Positions 22,688 to 34,954 of a stretch of 61,849 nt of DNA are shown in pieces. The position numbers and the translations under genes are program-made. This DNA is from Nephromyces sp. MM_2019 (lineage: Eukaryota > Apicomplexa > Aconoidasida > Nephromycida). The DNA lies in contig JADHZB010000779.1 in the NCBI GenBank assembly GCA_015657535.1, forward strand, positions 1 to 61,849, written 5' to 3'. The notes beneath the pieces are model-generated. The model had not been told where the DNA came from. It did not search any database and saw nothing but the letters and a program-made list of their open reading frames with translations. The stretch's first letter is position 1. Each line of letters opens with the position of its first letter.

Positions 22688-25600
22688 GCTCTCAGTAGTG
22701 AGTACACTGCTGCCTTTCGGGAGGAAACTCATAGTTGCAGGCGAAGAATAAACCATACTGCAATTGAGCATGTAATCCTCAATCATCTCAAAAGAAGGAG
22801 TTCGCTTCTTATCCCCTGTTTTCTCCACATAATCGACAGGAGAAACATTTCCATCTTGATTATTCTCATTTCTATCATCATTGCCCAAAATATCGGGTAA
22901 TTCAGTGAATTTGCTAGCCTCACTTTCATTTGCTTCTACAAAAGCTGAACTTCTGAAATTATTAGAAGAAGTTCGGAGCAATGCCTGATACAGGCTTTCT
23001 AGCGCCCTGTCTATCTTCATCCTATTCCTGAAGCATTGAAAAGATGCGAAAAAAAGTTAAAAATTGCTCGCTTGGATATGCTTTTAAGTTTGAGTATTTT
23101 TCCTACTGACATGGCGATTTTTATAATGTGCTTTTCAAGCATCTTTCAAGCTTCTGATTGCCCAAAAAGATACAATTACTTCTAAACAATAAGAGGCGTG
23201 AAGCAAGCAGATTTTGAAAAAAGCCATTCTGAGCACGTGAAGAAGTAATTATCCAAAGATAAAAGTTTCTTCTCTTTCAAAGATAGTGGAAAACGAATGA
23301 AATGATACAATGTTCGTCGCTGTTCAAGGTGAATTCGCTGTTGAATATGAGGATACCACCTATACTTGGAAAATTTTGGAGAAATCAATGCTTCAAGGCA
23401 AACTAAGAAGGAGCATTGAAGATGAGGTAAAATCTCATATTTTGATACCGGTTTCAAGCTATGCTCCTTCACCAAAGCAGCGTGGGCAGCTCCTACGATA
23501 ACTTGCATGAAATGTTTGCTGACCGTAGGTGTGTGTGCGTGTGCTGTTTGTAGTGTATGCGTGTATGCGAGTTTTGTGTGTGATGCGTGTAGTGTATGCG
23601 TGTGTGCGTGAGTGTGCGAGTTGTTGGTAATTATTAACTAAGGGAAACAACACTCTACGCAATGAATAAAGAAGACGTGAAAGCTATGTATAGACACCTT
23701 TATATGAAGAATAAAAGGCAAAATCCTATGAAGATGCCAGCAGCTCACTTAGATTAGCCTAGTTCTGATTATACTTTAAAATTACAGACATGATGGCCTC
23801 AAAGAGGCAGGTCAAGTGAAACGACGTATTTTACTGATTTGAAATAGAAGCAGTAACCTGATCAAGGAAATTTTTGGAAAGATCATCTTTTTTCCTTCAC
23901 TAAGATACCTAAATAAATGGAAAATTATACGAATAAAATTATGAATTGAAGAGATAGAAAAAAAATAAGCGTAAGAACTATAAAAATAAAGAATATAAAA
24001 CCTGCATAATACACATCCGTATGAACACGATCAATGTAGCAGGTAAAACTCGCACAAAAAACCAGTGAATTATTACAAAAGTGAGTAGTAAACGAGCCTT
24101 TTCTCCAAAAAAAATTCCTCGGTTTGCAGACTTTTCTCGCTGAAGATGGCGCTAGAGAACGCCAAGACAGCACAATTTGTGTGTAAGCTTATCGAAGGAC
24201 CTCATAGATTTAGCAATCGCAAAATTTACAGGTTTAGCAATCCAAATCTCTCATCATACTATTAAGTTAAACAACCCAACTATCTGTAAAAACGTGCAGG
24301 TCAACAGGTGACTAAAAACCCCAAAGTCACGTAAGACGTATATGAGACATCAAAAAATATATGCATCACCTTGAAAAAGCTATGATCAACCCGGAAGATG
24401 GGAACGTGGGCATCTAAACCACAAACCCCAAAACCCAAACCACAAACCCTAAACCACAAAAAAAAGAGACTGGATAACATCTCTTCAAAAGAAAAGGTAA
24501 ATAAGCAAGAATTCTACACACTCCGCGTAAAAGCAAAATCATCGCTACCAATCGACATCAGACTGTGATGGGTCATTCGCTAGTTTAAGATGCCTCCAAG
24601 TAAGTCCTTTCGGATGAACCGTAATATCCCCAGAGTATGACTGTAATATATCAAAGATTTTTAAAAGGCAGTAAGAATGAGAGAATTTAAGATAATTCTA
24701 CAGGAAAAGCTTCATTTAGAGAAATCTTCAAGTCTATAAAAGGATTCGAAGAAGCAACAACATAACGTGTGCAACTAAAGCACTAAAAGTAGCTGTTTGC
24801 ATGAAGATAGGCAGTTTATTGCGTTAAAATTATCAAAAATCAAACAAAAAAGGGAAATTTTTACGATTTTTTTCCCGATTATCCCTAGAGTCAAAACAAG
24901 TGAAAGCAGTTAACACAAATGGCAAGCACGAGTACTCGTATTTAAATTGATGTTATCTCATTAGAGTAGCATCAAGACATCGCATTAGATACGAAACAGG
25001 GTTCGTGTGTTGATGTGCAGAATGCGACGAAGAAATACACCGAAAAAACGCACAAAAAAAACAAAATTTTCATCGCATTTAAAGGTAAGAAATAGAGGGA
25101 AAAGCAGAGTTTCATGGAGTTTTTACTCTTCTCGAAATGAGCAGAATAAGCATAATAACGAACCTGTAAAGCTAGGGTACCACAATTAATTCCACGCCAG
25201 GTAGGCGAGAGGTCTAACAAAGCAATCAATCTAAAGAAAAGAAAATTAAAAGGTATAAAATTTAGTGAAAAGTACAGCTTCATTGACATGATGAAGAGAC
25301 ATGAAACGCTGGAAAGAATTTGAGCTTTCAGGGCGTTGAAAGTAGTGAATTTGGAATCAAACTGAGAATCTAGTGAGCAAACTGTGAAAGGAGTGTGATG
25401 GAGCTCATAAAATGTCGCTCTTCACCAAAAAGACACACGCATTAGCCACAATGACGATGATGAGTTGCCAAAATTAAGTGCTGTGTGCAATATAAAAATT
25501 GAGTGTGTGGGAATGGGGTATTTAGTGTGTTGGAATGGCCTCTCTTTAGTGTGTCGGAATGGTGTGTTTGGCATGTTAGTTGCGTTAAAAGAGGTGGTAG

Positions 25601-28600
25601 TTTTTTCAGCGCATAAAATTTGTGTGTTTAGCACGTTTATAACGGTGTGATAGATGTGTTAAAAGAGGGGATGTGTGTTCATCTCAGCCACCTGAAGTAC
25701 GGCATCCCATTAACACACAGCTGATGAGCCCCTACACACTGAAACGAAGTAGATCGACAAAATAACCGAAATTACCTCAATAAAAACCGCATATTTTCCT
25801 TGAAAAACAGCTCCAGGCCAGAGAGTAGGAAACCTGCCCTCCAGTTTCCGCTGGTACCCCTCCAATTAATCGGCATTCCAGCCTCACCATGAGCTCTCAA
25901 GCCAGAAAAAGGGAAAATATGAGGATTAACCTACGAGAAACAAGCAGCAAGTGCAAAAGCGAGAAATTTTTTTAAAAAGAAACGGCAGTTATAGCCAGAT
26001 TCCACCTAGCAAACACAACAGAAATTCTAAAAAAAAACAGTCAAATTCAGCTTTTTTTGAAGACGATAAATCGAACCAGCTTAAGGCAATGAGTTAGGAG
26101 AGTTGTATTCTATAAAGAACGAATAGAATCACACAAGAAACACCAAAATGAGGCGGGAAAAAAGCAACTTTTTTGAAGGTTTTACACTCCAATTCAATCT
26201 AGTAAGTCTTGCCAACATGAGCGTGTCATTCGCTCCCAGTGTGTCGATATCAATAAGTTTTTTTCACATATATCAAAGAGAGCCTAGCAGCGAATGCTTG
26301 AACAATCTCTTATACTTGCAAACAGAATGCAAAAACAGCCTATAGACTTTGAAGATAGCAAGCTAGTCAACATCTGAGAAATCCAACAGAAGAACACACA
26401 CACAAACATCCAAAACGTTAAAATTCAAACTGCATAGACAAGCATATTCCCAAGCGAATGAAATCTCAAAGCCATTAATGGGGAAAAACACACACATACC
26501 ACTATCCCAGCATAAAAGTCGAAATCACAGAATAGTTCAAAAACAGTGCATGAAGACTGAAATTTCCAAACCACAAACAGCGACTCCAGTGCTTTTTCAA
26601 TTACTTGAAGATACCAAAAAGATATCACGATAAAACCCTTCATAAACAGAAAAACTAGCACAAAAAAACATATCTTTAACTACAATACACCAATTTCCTG
26701 CCTCATCTTCAACCATAAAACTAAGTTACCTGAGAAACTATGGTGAATTTGGTGCCCCAAGAATCCTTCAATGCCTTCACAGGCACATCCCCCTTCAAGC
26801 TACCATCGTGAAAGTAAGCAGATTCAAATTCGCTACAATTCACAATGCAACCATCAGATCTTCGCTTTTCCTTCAATCTGAAGGGAAGCCCTAAGAAAGG
26901 AAAAGACACACTCGCTAATACTGCAGTTGAGATGAGTACATCTGGAGCATTTTTGTAGTTTAAAACGAGAGCAGGTTCGTGCCGATCAGCTCGAGTCATT
27001 GAGATATTCAGTATACGCCCAGTTCGCTTGTAGGCTTCCAAGAAAGTTGTGTATTCAAACAGCTTAAATACACTTTCCTGCCATACCTCTACGTCGCACA
27101 TATACCTGAATTTCAAAAAGATGAGGAAAGAGAGGCATTGGATAAGGGGGGGGGAGGAGATATATGAGGAAATACTGAAAGAGAGAAAAGTGTGCGGGGG
27201 GTTTTCGGGGATCGATATCGGGATTTGAGGCCAAGAAAAGGAGTACAGGGGCTAGGATAAGGCAAACCAGAAGCGTGCTGTGTAGTGTGTGTGTGTTGTA
27301 TGGTGTATGGAGTGCTGTGTGTTGTGCTACGCGCTCTCTGCCTATGCTATTGGAAGTTTTCTGAGTATGAATAGCTCAAAGTGTAGCTCAGCAAAGAAAC
27401 TCAAACGCTTCCTGAAAGAATCCGCAAACAATACGGAAAAAATGGAAGAAAAGTAGCAAAAAAAAGGTAAAGAAGCGCATAATCTACTGGTAGTTTTGTA
27501 TAAAGTTTAGCGTAGCCACAGGTGTGAAGCATCAAGATCAAAAAGCCAAAAAAAAAACACACACACATCCTCCAAAACACAAAATAAAAAAGCGTAATAC
27601 AATAGACAGACGCTAATCAGGAGAAATCAACTTTCCAAAACACTCGAACTTCTTCTACCCTACAAGCCATTAGAATGCTTTTTTCGTGAATCCACTGTTT
27701 TTTATGTGGAATAAACGCCAAAAATGTCAGCAACTTCTCTTTCAGCAACGTAAAACGCATAAGACAAGCCACTTCCTCTTACTGTGGGAAGCTTGTTTCG
27801 CAGCAAAAAGCAAAACCACACACATATCTCTCTTAAAAGAGCATCAAACCTGGAAGAAGGATCGAAAAATCCCCACAATGGGCGAAAATACATACATAAT
27901 CGACATCTTCTCAAAAAAGCTAGAGATCGCTCTTGCAAGCAGCTAGATATTGCTCACGCAGACACACACACATATATATATATATATATACAACAATGAT
28001 TTAACCCCCCCATTACTACCCTTGGCGAAAAATATTCCAGATACGCAGCAACCAGTTATTTGGGCTGAAACCGTTGAAGATCTCCACTAGATAATCCGAC
28101 CGGTTATACTTTGCTATTTCGATATCCGTGCGAGTGCATATCCAAGCTGCCACAGCAGCTCCTGCTGATGTGCCACATATAACCTACAAAGAATCGGCGA
28201 GAAAGACGCATCTTCATGAAGATATGAATTTTTCTTAAAAATAGTAGAAAAGTCATCAAAAACTGAAGAAAATTGTAAAATCGCATAGAAATATCGAGAA
28301 AAAGTGGAAAAAAAGACGAAATTCACAACTTCTTCGTGTAAATTCAGCAAGAAAATGAGGCGAAAATGCCGAAATTCGCCATTTTTAACAGCTAATTTAG
28401 CACTGTAAGAGGAAATGCCGAAATTCATCATTTCGCAAATTTGAATTTAACACTGAAAAAACAAAATTCTTAATCGCTTTCGCAAGACGCTTTGAAATTA
28501 GCTCAAAACTTTGCTATATTTCAAGAATGCAAATACTAATGCAGCCCTTTTAATCATATAAAAACAGAGAAAAATTGCATTTACAGAGGAGCATTGAGGC

Positions 28601-31600
28601 TTGAAATCTTATATAATCGAAGAAAATTTTCTGCAGCATTTTTTGCTTTAGAAGTCAACTACTGCTGGAAAAGATTAGTATCAATCGCTACGAGTGTACA
28701 TACACTAGAGGGATGGAGAGAGTTTGAGAATTTCATTTATATAGGCACTGGCCTGTGTGCGACTGATGCTTTTTACAGTGAAAGAAGCAGAAGTAAAAAA
28801 TCAGTCTGCTGAGTGAGTCGAAGGAAGCTAGTTCATAGACTGGAGTAAAAGAGGAGATAGTATTTGATAAAAAGGCTTCCTGTGTGAAAATAGAATATTA
28901 TTGGATGTAGAGGTACCAAAAAGAAAAGGAAAGAGTATTATTTTGATCAAAGTAGTGCTCTAGAGCTTTAGCCTAGAGAAGAGTAAAAACATGAAGCTTC
29001 TTCAGGCCCTAACACACATCCAAGATTCTACTTTTCAAGCCTCTAAATATGATCACAAGAGAGTAATAATCCCAGCAGGCAAAAAAAGTAAGCAAAGGTG
29101 TGAATTTGACGGGCTTCAAGCACACAAAGCAAATGTTCTCTCTATATGAAGATTGAATCTCATAACCTTCAAGCACACAGAACAATTTCTCCCTAAACAG
29201 ACACAATCACACCCAACTCACAGCAATTTTTCCCAGAAGGGGGATTTCGCACTAAATTAAAGGATTAAAACACACACACAACTGTAACAGAAAAATCAGA
29301 GTATTCGAAGGAATGCACTATCATTACCCGTGGCAATAGATTGTTCTTCGGTAAAGCTTCTGTAGAATTCTCCGAGACGCTAGTTTGCAGCAGCACCTCA
29401 CACACACCAAAGTGGTACAAACCCAAGGCTGCACCCCCTAAAAAAACGAGAACTCCACACACTTATAAGCTCCATTAGCAGAAAAAAACAACACACTGAA
29501 GGGAGTAAAAATCACCTGATACAGCACACACGCAGCCCAATCAAAACACCCTTTTAAAGTAGTAAACTTTGTAGCATTGAGTCGCTAGAGAGAAGTTTTT
29601 TCCACAACTAAATATCCAGTTTCCAAACACACAGATAAACATATAACTTGCTCTTTTTTCTACCTGAAAATCTCAAAAATACACGCAACATCAGCAGCTT
29701 TACTAAATTCAATCTATAAACTAAGCAAGCACTCAGAACAAGCTAAAAACTCATCATTTGAAGAGCTTTTTTCTTAAAAAATCATCAGCCAACTGCAGTG
29801 ATAACTGGTGCAACACATAAAGTCAAAAAAAAGTGCATTTTGAAGACATTCTTCTCCGGTTTTGAAAAGATAAAATATATATTGGAGTAACAAAGAAACA
29901 TAATGCTGTTCAAATACCTATTGATATAAACAAATCATGTTTTATAAAAATACATCTAATCGCGTAAAAATAATGAAAACTAGACCTTGAAGGAAACAAT
30001 TTGTAGAAATACAGACATTTACATGATAAAAACAAGACTTCTTGAAGAAACAAAAGTATAAATGTATACATTTCTACCCTTCAAACATTACTGGATACCA
30101 AGCAATATTTGATTTAAACACAATCAAATCAGTCTAGAAGCACCAATTAAAAGAATAAACGAAACACACAAAAACACACAAAAAGGCAGAATCAACGTCT
30201 AAAAATTCCCCTGAAAAAAAAAAAACACCAACTAACCGCTTAAGATTAGTCCAGTAGCTCCCCACTGGCCACACACATGTTGGACTAGTATCTTCAGATC
30301 AGTGCGAGTAGCAGCATCACACGAAGGAGCAATCTTTTCAAGATACTCTAAAGACATCACAGCCTCTTCAACAAAATCTTCAACAAGACGCTTTGTTCCA
30401 ATGTATGTTCTACTGTACATGTGCTCCTTCCATATACCAGCAAATTCAAAGTGAATACAATACCTTAGAGCTGCTATAAGCCTGTAGAATTGAAGGAATG
30501 TATGCGTGTACACACAGAGGTAACTTGGTAGTTGAAGGCAAAGGTGGAAATTTCTAGTGAGCGAAAAATCAAAAGAATAAACTAATAATCGAGAGAAGCA
30601 AAGCCATCAAGAAAACCAATGAAGAATAAATCAGCATAACCATTTTTGCCAAAAGGGTAGGAAAAAAAGAAATAAAGAGCATGAGAATGGAAAAAAAAGC
30701 TGTACATACACACACATGAAATACCTGCAGTAAATTGGGAAAATTGTGAAGAGCTCTAGCAACAACTATAACTCAGAGAACTCACACGCTTCCCAACAAA
30801 AAAGTGCTAAAAGTGCAGAAAAATCTTAAAAAATGACGTTGAATCCCAATCCTCTACCACTGAGCAAATCAGAGTCGCTTAAGAGCTCATGTCTTCATTG
30901 AATAAAAAAAAATATCTACTGCCTTCTTAAAAAACAAGCTAGCAAAATCGCAAAAGCGAGGCTTCAAACACTCGGATTGCGACATCAACACACCGGATTT
31001 TAAAATCTACCATAAGTAATTAGTACAAAACTAAGTTTAAAGCATAATCATCTACTTCAAGAGGCAATTCTAGCAAAAGAGCAGCTTCTTCAGGCAGCTT
31101 GACGAAAAGTAAAGCAACTCCAAAACAGGAACAAGCTCCGAGAAAATAGTGAAAAAGCTTACGGAAGAGCTTTTGCAGATACGATTCATTTCATCATTTT
31201 TTATGTTAAAGATTCCATCAAATTAGTAAAAATTCTAATTAAATTCCAGTAAAATATACGATTAAGTCGAAAAATGCATCTAAGCAGTAGAGGCTGTTAA
31301 GAAGTCGCACAAATTTACGAAAAATTGGTATTCTAAAGGAAAAGCTAACAAATTTATAGCAGTAAATCTACCAGACTTTCCTTCTATATTACGCAAGTTT
31401 TGAACAGCATATCTACGCATCTCTTTTGGAAAAACACACACAAAAAAACCCTAAGCTATACTAGCTCTATAGTAGGGCTCTATAAACAGAATTTACCCTA
31501 TAACATCATTGTTTTCTCGCCGTTCTCTAAGCTGCTGCAGCCGTTTCTTTACAGCTTCATAGTCATAAGATCTGGAAGCTGGATCTTCTTTCCAAAAAGA

Positions 31601-34600
31601 ACGAAGAGTCACAACATCAAGGGCCTTGGCGAACACAGCAAAAACATTATAATTGTCTGCATCCTTCCTTTTCCTATTAATTTCGTGGATCTTTTTAGCC
31701 GGAATATTCTGCGTCGTAGTGTAATGACTCGTTATATCCCAAGAATCCTTATTATTCCGAAAAAAAAACTTGAAAAAATAAAAAAAACCGTTTCTTTTTC
31801 TTCTTCTTTCTGGAGGTTCTTCGGAAACAGGTATATTTGCTACAAACGAAGGGTCCTTCATCAAATTGGAACCTCCCACGCATGTACGATAGATTCCTGT
31901 TTATGCAATTATAAGAAAATGAGTTGAGAAGTAAACTATGTGCTATGCAAAGCGTGAAATTGAGCAAAAGTCTACGCATTACATATGATTTTCTAGATGA
32001 GTATTAACAAGGGTTTGGAAATATTCCCAATTGTATAAAGAAGTATATTTTAACTTAAACTTGATAATGATTACAAAAAGAATTATTATGGATTTCATGA
32101 CACACCTCCCGCACACAGAGTGAACTTAAACCAAGCAAGCCACGCAGAGATTCAAATTTTTAAAGGAACATTTCGGCAAAAATCTATAGGAAACCACAAT
32201 TAAAGCTAAAATGGAGGATATAAATCACTCATTTCTATGAAAAAATAAGCGAAAATCATCATTCTACGAAATCTACCATGATTTTAATAAATAATCTACG
32301 AAATAAATTACTATAAGAATCATAATCTGAAGAAATAAAAACCGATTAAGCACATTTTGAGTGATCGTTCAGAAAAAAAAATTCACACACTTACTTCCTT
32401 CGGCCGGAAACAGTCTGAAGTACGCTGACTCACAAAGAGGTACAGCCATCCTTATGAAGCAATATATCAAGAACTCAAAAGCAAGAAGAAGTGAGATTAG
32501 CACAAATATTGGAAACGCCAAGATGTGGTGCATATCAAGCCTAAACAGGCGATTTGCAGCCCATTTTACATACTCTCTAGGAGGAATAGCTTTCCAGTCC
32601 ATTTTATCAATTTTTGGAGACTTCAGAAATCCAGGAAGATTTTCATTAGTGCAATGTAATTGAGGATCAATTTGGTCTACCATAGGATCCGTAGGGGGAT
32701 CGGTATCAGACCGAATCCCTCCAGACACACAGGATTGCATCGTTTTTTCTGATGTGCTATGCCCGGATGTATCGGCATCGGAATTAGAAACCGCATGTGA
32801 TGAAGTGGAACTCAGAACTGGATAAGAATTATCCATTTCTGGAATCTTGACACTATTGTTCAGACCCGAGCTATAGCTTCGGGGTAACAAGTTCTTTGAT
32901 TTATCCAATTTCCTTGAATTCTTGTGATGCCATATTTTGGCTGAAATACAAGAATTTTTAGCAGCAAAACACACCAATAGTTGATATAATTGTTGAAAAT
33001 CCAATCTCCGATCTCCATGGTTTAAGAGATGCTACGCAAATTGTGGGAACTAGTGGATAGTACCAAAAAAATGTTTAAAATTTTCTATTTCATCATTCAA
33101 GGATATAGAGATTGAAATACACCTGCAATAAAAATTACTGAGGATGATGTGATATTAAAAAACAAATATCTTCATATTTAATGCCAAGTGCAAGGCAAGG
33201 CAAGGCAATGAACGTGAAGGATATAGCCATAATTGCGCGGGCGAAATTGCATGGGGATGGGCATATATATCACTGAACTACTATGTGTTTCGATTGCGCG
33301 GGTGAATATTATTAAACTACAAAGGGTAAAGCCGTAACTATTGCATATTGAAAGGAAGCAAAACAGTCTTTCCTGGGTAAAAAAAATATCTAAATACATC
33401 GCTACTAATCATAGTAACCTAGTGTTGAGTTTTCAATGATGAAAATATTCAAATGCTTGAAAAAATCAGCCAAAAAAAACATCCTTTTGAACCTTCTAAT
33501 CATGCTCATGAAATTAACATCAAACTGCATGCTGGCTTAGCTTTTCTTATACAAGGAAATATAGGGTTTTCGCGTTACTAACGTACGTCACGTATAAAGC
33601 AAAAACAAATGACTCACTGATACATAGCAGTAGTGGGGTGAGAAGGGTAAAGCTAGCATGAAAATGTAAAATTTTTCATCTCCATAACAGCCTAAGTATT
33701 GTGCATCATTTGCTACGAAAAAATTTTGGAACGAATTTGGATGTTTGACTCCTAAAAATAGTGATCAAAAAAAATTTTCAACGGCAGGATTTTAGGCTAT
33801 ACTTATAAAAAGTTTAATACCCAATTTTGCTTGTAATCAAAGTTTTCATCTCTAGTGCAAAAGCATGACAAAGAATTAAGCAGTGTACAAATTTAAACCA
33901 GGGTCCAACCATCAAGTCTAGAATTCGTACAACTGGCTGCTACTTTCAACAGGCACTAACGGAGCAAAATTGTAAAGGGGTAGATAAAATTATGCTGTTT
34001 TTATAAAATAAGTTTACCATCCAAATTGGGAGGAATATATCTGTGATGCCTTAGTCCCAAGGCAGAAAAACTTGAACAAAGATAGGGAGAGAGCACATAC
34101 GAAGAAGACCCGGCAGAAAAAGAATTTTTTGCTCTTGAACCGGCACCAAGATTAGAAACGGATGATCCTAGTGTTGGAATATTAGCTTTGTTAGAATATG
34201 CTGAGTTCCGTGGTTCATCAACGAATAACTCAAGCAGCCGCGCGCCGGATGATACCACCCCTTCATTGTTACTAAGTTCTTTTTTCACGGCGACATTGCG
34301 AGCGGCTACCTCACTTGACTGAAAAACATCCAAAGAATTTCCTTCTACAGTTTTTTGTGTGCACTTCGGGGTGGTATGAAGCGCTGATAACCTCTTGTCC
34401 AGCAGTTTAGCGTTAACGTCAGAAAATCCCTGTAATTTGCCAGTGGAAGGAGGTTTAGCAGTACTCAAAGGACATTCGTCATTATACAAGGCAGCCTTAG
34501 TTTCATACTTAAAATTACAACTTTCGAAGTTATCTTCGAGAGAAGATTTTTCACTATTAATACCATCCAGGTTGCGATGCTCCGGGCGAGGCCTTGTATT

Positions 34601-34954
34601 ATCAACACTTTTGAAGGAGCTATGCTGTGCTCGCGATCCCTGTCCCAGTACCGGCGATTGTCGCTCATTGCCGCTCTTGCCGTTGTGCGCCGTCGTACTT
34701 TCACATGCGAACTTGATAGTGACTGGCCCGGCGGCCTCTTTGCTTGTTACGGGCAGTAGCCTGGTTGTGTTCAGAGGTCTATTGCAGTTGAGGCTTTTCC
34801 TTGCCAAAGCGCTACTTGGAAGATTCACAGAAAAATGACTGTTATTAGCTATGTTACCGTCTTCTTCGCATTTACGGAGTTTTTCATCAGTTGCCTCGAA
34901 TATGGGAGAACGCCTAGCTTGGCACCCGATGCAATCCTTGCTACCAGAAGCCAT
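22679..34954 (-). CDS. Patatin-type triacylglycerol lipase (SDP1/TGL3-4-5 family)
   Basis: Twelve exons join in phase into about 1158 residues: 34954-34018, 32940-32395, 31896-31497, 30481-30237, 29437-29328, 28183-28020, 27105-26730, 25930-25776, 25230-25164, 24640-24557, 24413-24370 and 23027-22679. Residues 1-312 are Ser-rich and disordered-looking. A membrane-embedded segment lies near 452-481 (PIFVLISLLLAFEFLIYCFI). The family's DUF3336 region follows: FWKEDPASRSYDYEAVKKRL, then LRYCIHFEFAGI and YSRTYIGTKRLVEDF. The patatin core has the oxyanion loop LSGGAALGLYHFGV, the nucleophile motif GTSAG (Ser about 752), the catalytic Asp in FHDGSLKGDVPV (about 901), SQVNPHIFPF and SGDITVHP. These enzymes hydrolyse storage triacylglycerol at lipid droplets, often with lysophospholipid acyltransferase side activity. 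The join of exons 10 and 11 uses a weak donor (GAT|GTCGAT) and is the least certain. The strong alternative GATTG|GTAGCG eight bases on would create a stop with this exon 11. The start ATG is the first in frame and has no upstream acceptor that I can see. Confidence 0.9.
24414..24460. repeat. Telomere-like degenerate tract inside a lipase intron
   Basis: The plus strand reads as variants of AAACCCTAAACC and AAACCCCAAAACCC. On the minus strand it is TTTAGGG-like and G/T-rich, and it ends exactly at the GTGGTTTAG acceptor proposed for exon 11 of the lipase gene. Confidence 0.8.
25500..25575. repeat. ~23-bp minisatellite in a lipase intron
   Basis: Three imperfect units of GTGTGTSGGAATGGNNTNTTTA are read on the plus strand, within the intron between exons 8 and 9 of the patatin-type lipase gene. 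Confidence 0.8.
27962..27990. repeat. (CA)n(TA)n microsatellite in a lipase intron
   Basis: Five CA units followed by about nine TA units lie 29 bases downstream of exon 6 of the patatin-type lipase (minus strand sense). Confidence 0.95.

Noticed and set aside
23310..23501. Plus-strand open frame with TYTWKILEKSMLQGKLRR inside the lipase gene
   Set aside because: It is antisense to an intron of a well-supported minus-strand gene, lacks splice partners, and the frame is short.
31400..31927. 175-codon plus-strand frame
   Set aside because: It lies opposite exon 3 of the patatin-type lipase (DUF3336 region), whose motifs and phase are convincing.
34395..34838. 147-codon plus-strand frame
   Set aside because: It lies opposite exon 1 of the patatin-type lipase. 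Its Leu/Ser-rich composition is what the complement of a Ser/Lys/Glu-rich exon gives.
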